Source: CBDANZ01 sp965197865
GTDB taxonomy: Bacteria > Acidobacteriota > Vicinamibacteria > Vicinamibacterales > CAVVIG01
Length of the DNA stretch: 64,000 bases
Assembly: GCA_965197865.1 (NCBI GenBank)
Contig: CBDANZ010000002.1
Coordinates: 604,444-668,443 of the forward strand
Direction of reading: 5' to 3'
Notes under the pieces: model-generated
What the model was told of the DNA's origin: nothing
Database searches by the model: none
The model's input: only the letters and a program-made list of their open reading frames with translations
Program-made: the position numbers and the translations under genes
Part shown: positions 56,749-64,000 of the stretch, one piece after another
Layout: every line of letters starts with the position of its first letter
Position numbering within the stretch: position 1 is the first letter of the stretch

Positions 56749-57323
56749 GGGCGTCCCTCCCCTTCGAGTACCTCGTCGAGCGCGAGCACGCGCCGCACCG
56801 CAGCGTTGACGGCGCGAGCCGTCAGAGTCGCACCGGCAATCGGACGGATCGCTCTGTTCACGGCAAGGTCGTCGCCAAGCGGCCGGTCGCGGTACTGCCG
56901 GAGCCAGGCCTCAGGTGCGCGATATTCAGCCGGTTCGAGAAAGGCCGTTACATCCACGCGGCGCACGCGGCCCGCGGCATCGAGCGAGATGACGAGCGTT
57001 TCGTTCTTGGTCCGGACCCTCGCTGTATCCACATAGGCGCGGCCGACGACGTGACCGTCCTTGATCGCGATGTAGCGGGCCACTAGCGCGGATGGAACTT
57101 CCACCGCTCCGCGCTCGGCCGCGAGCTTCTGCTGTGCCGCCGTTAGGAACACCTGCTCCGCGCGAATGGCCGCCCCGGGAAACGCCAGCGCGAGCGCCTC
57201 GTCGCGCGTGAGGCCGGCTCCCGATACGGCACTCCCGAGCAGCAACGCCATCGAAGCGCCGATCCCGCACCACTGGTAGCGCCCGGCTCTAGCTGGAGCG
57301 GAATACCTAGAACGCATAACCAA
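56745..57323 (-). CDS. Secreted FMN-binding domain protein
   Basis: 192 residues. A signal segment (IGASMALLLGSAVSGAG) precedes an FMN-binding domain of the RnfG/NqrC type. The flavinylation region reads PIAGATLTARAVNAAVRRVL, with Thr166 in the place of the modified threonine. Compared with the usual D-x-x-(S/T)-G-A-T, the Ser is Ala and the Asp is missing. It is the likely substrate of ApbE encoded two genes on. A Cys at 19 lies in the leader but there is no good lipobox. It would act as periplasmic electron carrier between the membrane cytochrome and an outer acceptor. Confidence 0.8.
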   Translation of the reverse strand: MVMRSRYSAPARAGRYQWCGIGASMALLLGSAVSGAGLTRDEALALAFPGAAIRAEQVFLTAAQQKLAAERGAVEVPSALVARYIAIKDGHVVGRAYVDTARVRTKNETLVISLDAAGRVRRVDVTAFLEPAEYRAPEAWLRQYRDRPLGDDLAVNRAIRPIAGATLTARAVNAAVRRVLALDEVLEGEGRP

Positions 57324-58680
57324 GGTTCATGTTGAACTGACTACGGCCGGTGGCCTCGGCGTTCGTCATCCACTGGTAATCTGCCTTCAGCACAATGTTT
57401 GGAATGGGCTTGATCTCGACGCCCAGCGTTCTAAACGTGCCGTCGCGCGACAGATTGCGCGTGAAATCGGCTGGCACTCGATCTTGTGTATCCACGCACT
57501 CGTAGCGAACGTAGGGCATCACCGACACCGTAGCGGCCGACTGCGACAGAACGTTGTAACCCGCCTGCACGTAACCGCCCAGCATCCGCTCGGCAATCGG
57601 CGCGTTCGCCGGCAGCTTCAGCGCCGTGCTGAGCGCGCCCGCATCGTTCACACTCGCCCGCGCATAGAGCGCCCGGACGTCGAAGCCGCGAATCTGGGCC
57701 TGTCCGTGCACCTCGCCGATCGTGGTGCCGATGTCGAGGCGCTCGCCATTGACGATGATGGCGTCCTGGCCGGAGCCGCCATTGTAAAGACCAACACCGG
57801 CGAGGACGCCCGCAAGCGGCGTAACATCCACGCGCCCCACGACCGCAACGTTGGCGGCACGCGCCCGGAACCCGCGCTGGCGGCCGCCTCGCAGACCGGC
57901 CGACGTAAAGCCCGATGCGTTCAGGCCATTAACTAGGTACGCGCGGAAGTTGATCCGGCCGAAGTTGCCGAGCAGGCCTGCGCCGTTTTCCCTCCACGTG
58001 GACGGCAGGATGCGCTGCTCCGTCTCGGGTCGCCTGCTCCCGATAAACACGTTTGGCTCGTGGAACTCGTTCACCAAGCCAAGCGGCAGAAGCAGCAGGC
58101 CGGCGCGCACCGAGAGATTGTCGTTGACCAGATAATCGATGTAGGCGAACTCGACGAAGATCTCGCTCGCGTGCTCGACCTCGAGCTCCAAGTTGAACAG
58201 GAACTTGTCGTCGAAGCGGTATCCAGCGTACAGAATGGCGCGAAGAAAATCGAGGCGCGTCGTGGGCGGGCTGCCAGCTCCCGATTCGTCCACGCCGGCG
58301 AAATTCTCGAGCAGCATCTCACCGTACCCGGCCAGCGACACGCCTTGCGACGCGCGGCGATACGTCGCTGCCGCCGATGGCGCGAGGCCGAGAGCGCGGC
58401 GGCGCTCCTCGGGGAGATCGATCTTGTCGGGTTCCCCGCTTCGCAGCTTCTCGACTTCCGCCGCCAATATCTCGACCCGCCGCCGCAACTCCTCGACCTG
58501 CACCGGCTCGGATGACGTTTGCGACGTTTCGTCGGTCCCGTCAACCTCGTTGTAGACTTCCGCAGCAGTACGGTCCTGGGCGAGCCCAGTCCCTGCAAGA
58601 CCCAGGGACAGCGCTACCAGGAGGCCGACGGCTCGAAGCTGTGAGTGCATACGCGTTGTGTTGCGAATCGTCGAAATCAT
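57307..58680 (-). CDS. Outer-membrane porin-like beta-barrel with N-terminal coiled coil
   Basis: 457 residues (or 447 from an internal ATG at 58650). The signal peptide ends at about GTGLAQ. A short coiled coil (VEELRRRVEILAAEVEKLRSGE) is followed by a barrel of alternating strands with many aromatic ends and a terminal Phe (NMNLGYAF), the outer-membrane insertion signal. LRAILYAGYRFDDKFLFNLELEVEH recalls phosphate-selective (OprP/OprO-like) porins and similar barrels. First gene of an operon with the FMN-binding, cytochrome-like and apbE genes, overlapping the next gene by 17 bases. It could provide an electron or solute route through the outer membrane. Confidence 0.8.
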   Translation of the reverse strand: MISTIRNTTRMHSQLRAVGLLVALSLGLAGTGLAQDRTAAEVYNEVDGTDETSQTSSEPVQVEELRRRVEILAAEVEKLRSGEPDKIDLPEERRRALGLAPSAAATYRRASQGVSLAGYGEMLLENFAGVDESGAGSPPTTRLDFLRAILYAGYRFDDKFLFNLELEVEHASEIFVEFAYIDYLVNDNLSVRAGLLLLPLGLVNEFHEPNVFIGSRRPETEQRILPSTWRENGAGLLGNFGRINFRAYLVNGLNASGFTSAGLRGGRQRGFRARAANVAVVGRVDVTPLAGVLAGVGLYNGGSGQDAIIVNGERLDIGTTIGEVHGQAQIRGFDVRALYARASVNDAGALSTALKLPANAPIAERMLGGYVQAGYNVLSQSAATVSVMPYVRYECVDTQDRVPADFTRNLSRDGTFRTLGVEIKPIPNIVLKADYQWMTNAEATGRSQFNMNLGYAF

Positions 58681-58929
58681 TCATGTTTCCGAATTTCGTG
58701 GCCTTGTCGTCTCATCGAAACTGAGACTCAATCTCACTAGGAGGCGAGATTATATCCGGTTGTATTGATCGGTCAAGTCGGAATCGGGCCGTCAACGCAG
58801 GGTTTGCGCCCGACACGGGGAGGGCTGGACGGCTGCACATCGACGCGACCGAGTGATAGTCCATTGGCTCCCCTTGTCGTCAGACCTGAGTGACTCGGTG
58901 GGCATGCCACCGCGCGCGGGGGACCCAGC
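58681..58929. other. Promoter region of the flavin operon
   Basis: A gap of about 250 bases before the porin gene. It holds the sigma-70-type promoter described separately and a leader of about 60 bases. Beyond the promoter, nothing is recognised until the integrase remnant. Confidence 0.5.
58749..58776 (-). promoter_or_regulatory. Sigma-70-type promoter of the porin-FMN-apbE operon
   Basis: On the minus strand: TTGACC (58776-58771), a 16-base spacer, and a perfect TATAAT (58754-58749). It is 69 bases before the porin ATG at 58680. The best-looking promoter in the window. Confidence 0.7.
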
Positions 58930-59158
58930 ACGCCCTCCGCTGGCCCGACTTGCGACACGAGGCGCCCTCACGGTTGGGCCGATGATGGCGTCCCGGTTCA
59001 CGAACTGCCGATGGCTCGCCGGGCACGCAAGCGTCACGACCACGCAACACTACGTTAGCGTTCGGGCGAACTCTCTGGCGGATTCGATGCGGCAGGCTTG
59101 CGAGCGACGCACCGCGCGTTTGGTGCATCCCGACCAAGAAAACGTTCAGGTGGAGTGA
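58930..59158 (+). pseudogene. C-terminal remnant of a tyrosine integrase (left of tRNA-Arg)
   Basis: The phrase ALRWPDLRHEAPSRL near 58932-58975 is the box II Arg/His region of phage-type integrases. In a shifted frame WLAGHASVTTTQHYVSVRANSLADSMRQA (59011-59098) gives the second His, the LGHAS-like motif and the Tyr nucleophile region. The frames do not join and the N-terminal two thirds are gone. It points toward the tRNA gene 90 bases away. Confidence 0.65.
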
Positions 59159-59245
59159 ATGCGGTGGCAGGAGCCAGGTTCGGGCGTTGCCGATTGTCAG
59201 CTATTTGCTACCCGACGGTGCCTCACCGTCCAAACATTCAAGATA

Positions 59246-59321
59246 TGGCGCGCCCGGCCGGAATTGAACCGGCGGCCCCCCGCTTAGGAGGCGGGTGCTC
59301 TATCCGCTGAGCTACGGGCGC
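59246..59321 (-). tRNA. tRNA-Arg (anticodon CCU), CCA encoded
   Basis: 76 bases including the 3' CCA (59246-59248). Acceptor stem GCGCCCG pairs with CGGGCGC. D arm contains AGCTCAGCGGATAGAGC. The anticodon stem CCCGC/GCGGG encloses the loop CTCCTAA, giving anticodon CCT. The T arm contains GGTTCAATTCC. The cloverleaf is complete. It reads AGG codons, which are rare in this GC-rich genome, and is flanked by two integrase remnants, so it has probably served as an attachment site. Confidence 0.95.
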
Positions 59322-59441
59322 GTAGGGTGAGTTAACGTATTAGTTTACCAGGCGTTGCGTGCTCTTTGCTGGTCCGTCGTTGCACAAAGGCGGGTGGTCG
59401 GCCGTGGCCTCTTGTGCAACGGTTGTGCAACGACTTCTCGT

Positions 59442-59640
59442 CTACTCGAAGCGTCTCATGTTCTCCTCCAACCCGGTCCGTGTCACGTTACAGACATGTA
59501 CTGGTCTGCTCTAAGTTTGCATGCCCGAGTATTTCCTGAACATGATGAATCGGCCATCCTGCCTCGATGAAGCGTGAGTCCGCCTCGTGCCGCAGATCGT
59601 GAAAATGCAGGTCGACGGCCCTTTGCTGTGCCCTCGATCG
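59442..59640 (-). pseudogene. C-terminal remnant of a second tyrosine integrase (right of tRNA-Arg)
   Basis: Minus-strand reading gives AVDLHFHDLRHEADSRFIEAG and IHHVQEILGHANLEQTST, with the Arg and His catalytic motifs. After a 1-base shift near 59490 it continues VTRTGLEENMRRFE and a stop at 59442. The nucleophile Tyr position reads Cys. Upstream parts are missing. A TTGCACAA word is repeated twice just after the stop. From 59322 to 59441 nothing else is recognised. Confidence 0.65.
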
Positions 59641-59663
59641 GGGCGTCAGCTTCCCGTTCTGTC

Positions 59664-59831
59664 ATGGCGGCAGCTTATCAGAGCGCGGTCGAACGTCGCT
59701 TGCGCCAAGAACGCGCCGCCTTCCTAGTGCGGGCAGTCGCGGCTTGGATTCTTCCCGCCGTATTGCTGTACGCACTTGGCTGGTCGATCGGATGGGTTTG
59801 GCGTGGGTTTCGACCACAACCTGGCGGTTAG
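59664..59831 (+). CDS. Small single-helix membrane protein
   Basis: 55 residues from the ATG at 59664: a basic amphipathic start (SAVERRLRQERAAF), one hydrophobic helix (AVAAWILPAVLLYALGWSIGWVW), and a short basic tail. A longer reading from 59574 overlaps the integrase remnant and is unlikely. Not recognised as a family. It lies between the integrase remnant and the IS256 element and could be a leftover gene of an integrated element, or a chance frame. Confidence 0.45.
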   Translation: MAAAYQSAVERRLRQERAAFLVRAVAAWILPAVLLYALGWSIGWVWRGFRPQPGG

Positions 59832-59914
59832 AAAAGAGCTAACGAATTTCATCATTAACTGACCGACCCTCCTCGACAGACGAAACGGATACAATACGAA
59901 CCAGCCAGGCCAGG

Positions 59915-61309
59915 GGGCTTGTCCCATCCGCTGTTGAAATTCAGCGGCGGCTCGGGTGACGACTACGCAACCATCCCCGACGATTCATCGAGCCCCAGCT
60001 GAGCGTCACGTGCTCGCAACGCGGCGACCAGCACGGGCATGTCCTTACACCCCTTCACCCGCCGGAATCCTTTGGCCGCTTCCAGCACACCGGCAGCGAC
60101 CCAGCGGAGCACCATCGTACCCCCGCGCCAGCGTTTCACGTTCCGCTTCACGTGGCGTGTCCGGCTCAGGAGGCTCTCGACGGCGTTGGTCGTCGCCAGC
60201 GATCGGCGGAGCCGCTCCGAGAGCGGCAACTCGACTACGGTGAGCGTCTCGTCGAGCCCTTCCCGTATGCTGGCGGCTGCACTCGGATAATCGACGTCCA
60301 CCCGCCGGGCCAAGTCCTGCAACAAGCGCCGGGCCGCCTTGATGTCGGTGTGCGTATAGGCGCGCGTGAGGGTCGCCTTCACCCACGGACGCTGGGCCTC
60401 GGGCAGATACTCGAGCACGTTGCGCCGTTTATGCACCTGGCATCGTTGTACCAGGGCTGCGGGGCCGAAGGTCTGCATCACCGCAGTGTGGAGCGCTTGC
60501 GCTCCATCGAGGATGACGAGCAGACTGCGGTCGGTCCGCAGCCCACGGCTCTGCAGATTGGTCAGCAAGCCCTGACACACGGTCGTGTTCTCCGCTGACC
60601 CTTCCCAGAGGCCCAGCGCCACGACGATGCAGTGGCCGCCGACGTGGACCCCATCGATCAGTAGCGCCACCAGCTCGAGGTCGTCGAGCGGCGTTGCCCG
60701 CCACGCATCGAGTTGCGCCTGCGTCTGCGCCACAAACCGCCGACTCACGGCACTCTTGCTTGTGCCCCGCGTGCGGACGTCGGCCCCCAGCGGTTCTAGA
60801 CTCCGGCCATACTGGCGCGTGGCCACGCCGATGAGCATCTGTTCGACCACGCGCCGGGTGAGCGGATCCGTGTTCGTAAAGGCCTGGACGGATGGCAGCG
60901 CGACCTCCTGCCCGTCGCGCCGCACCCGCGGCCGACGCAGGGCGACCTTGCGGCCCCCCAGCACGACTTCGCTGGGCGCATGGCCCGCCCGAGACGCCCG
61001 CCGCGCGGGCTGATGCGCATACCGCGGACCGCACACGGCCACGCGATCCGCTTCCAACATCGCCGCGAGGACCTTCAGGCCCGACGCGACGACCAGCTCT
61101 TGGAGCTCGGCCTGTGCATCGACCAGGATGTCGACCAATGGAAGGTGCCGTGGTGCCGGCAATGCTGATTGGCGCCCACGAACGCCTGTGCCAAACTTCT
61201 TCATGGCGGCTCCTTTCTGGGGGCTTCAGCCCCAGATTTTCCCACCGGCCGTCTATCACGACCAGCAGGGAGCCGCCGCTTTAAATTTCAACAGCTAGAG
61301 GGACATCCC
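59915..61309. mobile_element. Complete IS256-family insertion sequence
   Basis: 1395 bp. Imperfect inverted ends: left GGGCTTGTCCC then GCTGTTGAAATT and GCGGCGGCTC; right, inverted, GGGATGTCCC then GCTGTTGAAATT and GCGGCGGCTC. It is flanked by a perfect 9-base duplication CAGGCCAGG (59906-59914 and 61310-61318), fitting the 8-9 base duplications of IS256. It carries one intact transposase gene on the minus strand. Confidence 0.9.
59963..61204 (-). CDS. IS256-family transposase
   Basis: 413 residues. Mutator-type DDE transposase. First Asp in LLIDGVHVGGHCIVVALG, the motif GSAENTTVCQGLLTNL, second Asp in LLVILDGAQALHTAV, the zinc-like QRCQVHKRRNVLEYLP, and the Glu in ATTNAVESLLSRTRHVKRNVKRW. 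The frame is intact and both element ends are present, so it may be recently active. Confidence 0.93.
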   Translation of the reverse strand: MKKFGTGVRGRQSALPAPRHLPLVDILVDAQAELQELVVASGLKVLAAMLEADRVAVCGPRYAHQPARRASRAGHAPSEVVLGGRKVALRRPRVRRDGQEVALPSVQAFTNTDPLTRRVVEQMLIGVATRQYGRSLEPLGADVRTRGTSKSAVSRRFVAQTQAQLDAWRATPLDDLELVALLIDGVHVGGHCIVVALGLWEGSAENTTVCQGLLTNLQSRGLRTDRSLLVILDGAQALHTAVMQTFGPAALVQRCQVHKRRNVLEYLPEAQRPWVKATLTRAYTHTDIKAARRLLQDLARRVDVDYPSAAASIREGLDETLTVVELPLSERLRRSLATTNAVESLLSRTRHVKRNVKRWRGGTMVLRWVAAGVLEAAKGFRRVKGCKDMPVLVAALRARDAQLGLDESSGMVA

Positions 61310-61354
61310 CAGGCCAGGTCAATATGTATTTACGAGTTGATACATAATCCCACG

Positions 61355-62014
61355 GTGACGCCTCTCCAGCCGACGAATTTTAGACTGGAATCGGAACTCT
61401 TAGAGGCTCTTCAACAGGTTCGTGAACGCGACGGCATCCCGATATCAGAACAGGTGCGTCGTGCAATTCGGATCTGGCTGAAGGAAAAAGGCGCCACCGT
61501 GAAAGCGGAGCGCAAGCGGGGGGCACCCCGCAGGCGCCCCGAACCCGTCAACCCGTATCAGCGGTCCAGCGAGCTACCCGCCAGTATAGAGCCCCCCCGA
61601 CAGAGGGCCCCCGACAGCGCGCACGTCAACCCGACGTGCACAAAGGGGTTCCCCCAATGCGCGCCGCCATCTACGCCCGAGTCAGCACCCTGGATCAACA
61701 ACCGGAGAATCAGCTCGCGAGTTGCGGCGCTACCTCGAGGCGCGAGGCTGGACGGCCCGGGGTGTCGGGGGCCAAGGATCGGCGTCCCGCTCTCAACCGC
61801 CTCACCGTGGTTACGGCTGCTTCGCAGCGGCTTGCGCGGCCTTCTTCTCCTGGGCGCGAGCTCCCGCGAGAATCCCCAGCATGCCGAAGTTCCCCTCGTG
61901 ACAACTGGACTCATAGATCCGGTTTGCCCGCTCGTCGTTCTTCCCCAACTCAAGGAGGACGGTCCAGGGTCGTGTCCACGTCGTCGGATCGTCGATCGTG
62001 ATTTCGCGCTCTAA
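61355..62014 (+). CDS. Ribbon-helix-helix DNA-binding protein, with probable read-through tail
   Basis: From the GTG at 61355 the first 65 residues (TPLQPTNFRLESELLEAL to GATVKAERKRGAPRRRP) form an RHH/CopG-like domain: a strand TNFRLESELLEAL and helices QQVRERDGIPISEQVRRAIRIWLKEKG. Such proteins are small repressors, often antitoxins. The frame stays open to 62014, but the later part runs through a resolvase fragment in another frame and antisense to the next gene, so it is unlikely to be native. The natural protein probably ended soon after 61560. Confidence 0.5.
   Translation: MTPLQPTNFRLESELLEALQQVRERDGIPISEQVRRAIRIWLKEKGATVKAERKRGAPRRRPEPVNPYQRSSELPASIEPPRQRAPDSAHVNPTCTKGFPQCAPPSTPESAPWINNRRISSRVAALPRGARLDGPGCRGPRIGVPLSTASPWLRLLRSGLRGLLLLGASSRENPQHAEVPLVTTGLIDPVCPLVVLPQLKEDGPGSCPRRRIVDRDFAL
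61657..61812 (+). pseudogene. Serine resolvase/invertase N-terminal remnant
   Basis: MRAAIYARVSTLDQQPENQLA is the start of a small serine recombinase, with catalytic Ser10 in the RVST motif. A shift after QLA moves to ELRRYLEARGWTAR, then back to GVSGAKDRRPALNRL, with about five codons lost between. It ends where the next gene's 3' end begins. Non-functional. Confidence 0.7.
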
Positions 62015-62863
62015 CGTGTTGGCATCCACCCGCGTGAAGCGTTCCACTAGATGCAAGTGCCCCTTGGAGCCTCGCGGACCGAGGGTCCATTGCCCGATCG
62101 TCTGGATCTCCGCCCCGGGGCTAAAGTTGGTGGTGTCGACGACCAGGGTATCGCCCTCCCACCGGCCCCGCGAGTCCCCCAACCGCTGGTGGACCTGGGG
62201 AGGCAGATGCGGACTCCCGTCCGTGGGGATGATGCGCACGGCTCCGCCCCCGTGGCCATACTCGACGTAGATGGTCACATAGCCCGGCGATTGAACCAGC
62301 CGCGACGTGCCGGAACCAAAATCACCTGATCCGAAATCGGGCAGCGTGTTGCCGAGACAGCGCTCGGGCCAGCCTCGATCCTCGGGACCGTCGGAGCCTC
62401 TCGGCCCCGGACGCAGCAGGGTGCCGAAACCATCAGACGCGACGGTGGGATCTTCGGCCCCCGGCACCAGAGGGGGCATTTTCCCGTCCGGGGGATCGAT
62501 AATCAGCGACGTGCGCTTGCTCCTCTTGAGGATCGAGTTAAAGACCGCATTGTAGGTGCCGGGGTTCCCCTCGCGGGGGGGAGCCGTATGCGTCGGCTCC
62601 AGCGCACTCTTCGTGTCCAGCGCCGCCACTTCCTCGTCGGTCAAAACCGCTCTCCCGGCATACTCCTCCGGGCGTTCCAACGGCGCCTCGCTGTTGCGGC
62701 TCCAGATGCCCTGGAAGTCCGGCTCGCCCCACGGGGTCTGGGGCGGCGTGTACGCTTGGGCCGCCGCGCCCGCGGAGTTCTGGGCCGCGACGAAGACCGG
62801 CGTGAGCGACACCGCCAGCACCGCCACCAGCGCACCCATCACCGCGAGAAATGGATTCTTCAT
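61811..62863 (-). CDS. Secreted protein of an Acidobacteriota-expanded family, function unknown
   Basis: 350 residues from the ATG at 62863 (MKNPFLAVMGALVAVLAVS), a clear signal peptide. Characteristic phrases: PPQTPWGEPDFQGIWSRN after the signal, SPGYVTIYVEYGHGGGAVRIIPTDG, GDSRGRWEGDTLVVDTTNF, LHLVERFTRVDANTLEREITIDDPTTWTRPWTV and a late YESSCHEGNFGM. The same elements (HVVERYT, YEATIEDPKVFTRPW, RWEGETMIID) occur in the partial gene at the right edge. I do not know a function for this family. Ends in an Ala/Lys-rich tail. Confidence 0.75.
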   Translation of the reverse strand: MKNPFLAVMGALVAVLAVSLTPVFVAAQNSAGAAAQAYTPPQTPWGEPDFQGIWSRNSEAPLERPEEYAGRAVLTDEEVAALDTKSALEPTHTAPPREGNPGTYNAVFNSILKRSKRTSLIIDPPDGKMPPLVPGAEDPTVASDGFGTLLRPGPRGSDGPEDRGWPERCLGNTLPDFGSGDFGSGTSRLVQSPGYVTIYVEYGHGGGAVRIIPTDGSPHLPPQVHQRLGDSRGRWEGDTLVVDTTNFSPGAEIQTIGQWTLGPRGSKGHLHLVERFTRVDANTLEREITIDDPTTWTRPWTVLLELGKNDERANRIYESSCHEGNFGMLGILAGARAQEKKAAQAAAKQP

Positions 62864-63064
62864 CGCACTCTCCTCTTGCACTCTCGGTTGACGCTCGTAC
62901 GGCCACCGTCCGTGCGCGCCTCATGGGGCCCTTCCCTGCTCCAGTTTGCTCTCCCGTCTGCCCCGCGACCGCCCTAACTTTCCGGTCGCAGGGGGAGACC
63001 GACTGGCCCGCACCTTGGGGGGGTCGGGCCGGGCAACAGACGCGCCAGCCTGCACAGTCGGACG

Positions 63065-63511
63065 CTATGGCTGGGGAACCGTGTCGATGCCCGGTCGCTG
63101 CACTTCAAAGGGGGCGCCCGTACCGGAAGCACCGAGAAACGCCTTGGTCCCGTCGGGCAGCGTAAGATCCCGACCGTTCGCTCGATTCGTCCCGTCCTTG
63201 GCCTGATACCCATCGACCACGATCGCCGTACCGGCCGGCAGAACCTGCTTTGTCAAGCCTCGCCTGAACAGCACGTTCGGGCTCCCAGCTTCGATCGCCC
63301 ACTGTTCCACCGTGCCGTCCGGCATCTTGGCGTCGACGAAGATCCAAACGTGGGGATTGACCCACTCCATCCGCGTGACGACGGCGTTGAATTTGACCGG
63401 CTTCTCGGCGTCAAACTCTGCCGAAAATGCGTGATGCGCCTGGACCGGGACTGCGGCCAGGATCGGCACGAGAGCAATTCCCCCAACGACACCGGCGAGC
63501 TTTGTTCGCAT
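63065..63511 (-). CDS. DUF6152-like secreted protein
   Basis: 148 residues. Signal peptide (MRTKLAGVVGGIALVPILAAVPVQA), then HHAFSAEFDAEKPVKFNAVVTRMEWVNPHVWIFVDA, the signature of small secreted proteins that I associate with DUF6152. FLGASGTGAPFEVQ closes it. They commonly sit beside the family of the two flanking genes, as here. Function unknown; the His-His at the mature start could bind metal. Order 5' to 3' on the minus strand: edge gene, this gene, 350-residue gene. Confidence 0.65.
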   Translation of the reverse strand: MRTKLAGVVGGIALVPILAAVPVQAHHAFSAEFDAEKPVKFNAVVTRMEWVNPHVWIFVDAKMPDGTVEQWAIEAGSPNVLFRRGLTKQVLPAGTAIVVDGYQAKDGTNRANGRDLTLPDGTKAFLGASGTGAPFEVQRPGIDTVPQP

Positions 63512-63633
63512 CGGATTCGCCTCCTGCTAGTCTTCCTACGTGTGCACGTGGCCCCGCGGCGACGTCACGTACCAACTCCTCGATTGCCCAGGAGCTTTTT
63601 CGTCGTGGCGGCGGCGGTTTCGTTCCTTCACCT

Positions 63634-64000
63634 TCACTGTCCCTCGGGTGGATTGCCCGAGAGTCGACGGTCATATATTTCGTTAGCCGGCGGAATCTTC
63701 CGAGTGATGTCAATGATCATCGTTTCCCCTTCCCAGCGCTTGACCAATTGCTCCTTGCGCAGATGCCCGAGCATGGTTTCTTCAACCATCTGCACACACC
63801 TGTGCTCGATCACGACGGGGTTCGCCTCCAGCCGACGATAGAGGGGCATGCTGATCTTCCAGGGCCGCGTAAACACCTTGGGATCCTCGATCGTCGCTTC
63901 GTAGCGGATGGCGTCGCGGCTGAGGGGCGTATACCGTTCGACCACATGCAAAGCGTCGCTATGGAAGTTCCCGGCCCGGTCGAACCACGTGTAGGAATTG
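63634..64000 (-). CDS. Secreted protein of the same unknown family, 5' end outside the window
   Basis: The frame is open to the right edge: NSYTWFDRAGNFHSDALHVVERYTPLSRDAIRYEATIEDPKVFTRPWKI, then CVQMVEETMLGHLRKEQLVKRWEGETMIIDITRKIPP, and a stop at 63634. It is the C-terminal 120 residues of a relative of the 61811-62863 gene, with the HVVERYT and FTRPW motifs shared. An internal ATG at 63951 is not the true start, as similarity continues upstream of it. Confidence 0.65.
   Translation of the reverse strand, partial: NSYTWFDRAGNFHSDALHVVERYTPLSRDAIRYEATIEDPKVFTRPWKISMPLYRRLEANPVVIEHRCVQMVEETMLGHLRKEQLVKRWEGETMIIDITRKIPPANEIYDRRLSGNPPEGQ

Overview
The window is GC-rich chromosomal DNA from a Gram-negative (diderm) bacterium, most likely an Acidobacteriota member of the Vicinamibacteria type. 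The pointers are lipopolysaccharide-export genes, a Tol-Pal system, the secreted protein families at the right end that are expanded in Acidobacteriota, and a dispersed palindrome whose in-frame translation (VWLKPDTT) I recall from predicted proteins of that lineage. The taxonomic call rests on remembered family distribution, not on a search.

Layout. 1-1.5 kb: end of an Ig-like lipoprotein and a pseudopilin-like protein. 1.56-4.6 kb: a wall-recycling set (serine hydrolase, BadF-type sugar kinase, MurQ), with the kinase and murQ each broken by several frameshifts. 4.7-11 kb: xerD, metK, a PHP metallohydrolase and a fused LptF-LptG permease. 11-17 kb: a glycosidase remnant, a dif-like Xer site, parB-parA, a bifunctional nuclease, miaB and recN. 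17-22 kb: tolQ-tolR-tonB/tolA-like-tolB-pal-cpoB, then an unusual ssb. 22.7-36.7 kb, minus strand: dnaE, accA, recJ, a fused lptC-lptA, lptB, rpoN, hpf, hprK, rapZ, a half-length PTS EIIA and a cupin. 36.9-50.1 kb: guaA, a beta-propeller protein, a very large NtrY-like kinase, pssA-psd, rimI-tsaB and mutS.

The right third is more accessory. An oligopeptide-binding-protein pseudogene is split by a complete IS21-family element. After a deoxyhypusine-synthase-like gene comes a tightly overlapping operon with its own promoter, encoding an outer-membrane barrel, an FMN-binding protein, a four-helix membrane protein rich in His, the flavin transferase ApbE and a TPR protein. I read this as an extracytoplasmic flavin electron-transfer module. 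Next is a tRNA-Arg(CCU) gene with a decayed tyrosine integrase on each side, a complete IS256-family element, ribbon-helix-helix and resolvase remnants, and secreted proteins of unknown function that run off the window.

Two kinds of structure are not explained by genes. First, many gene boundaries carry degenerate tracts with a period near 7 bases. Second, small palindromes with a TTCA/TGAA loop occur at three places, one inside the apbE coding sequence. No CRISPR array, rRNA or convincing riboswitch was seen.
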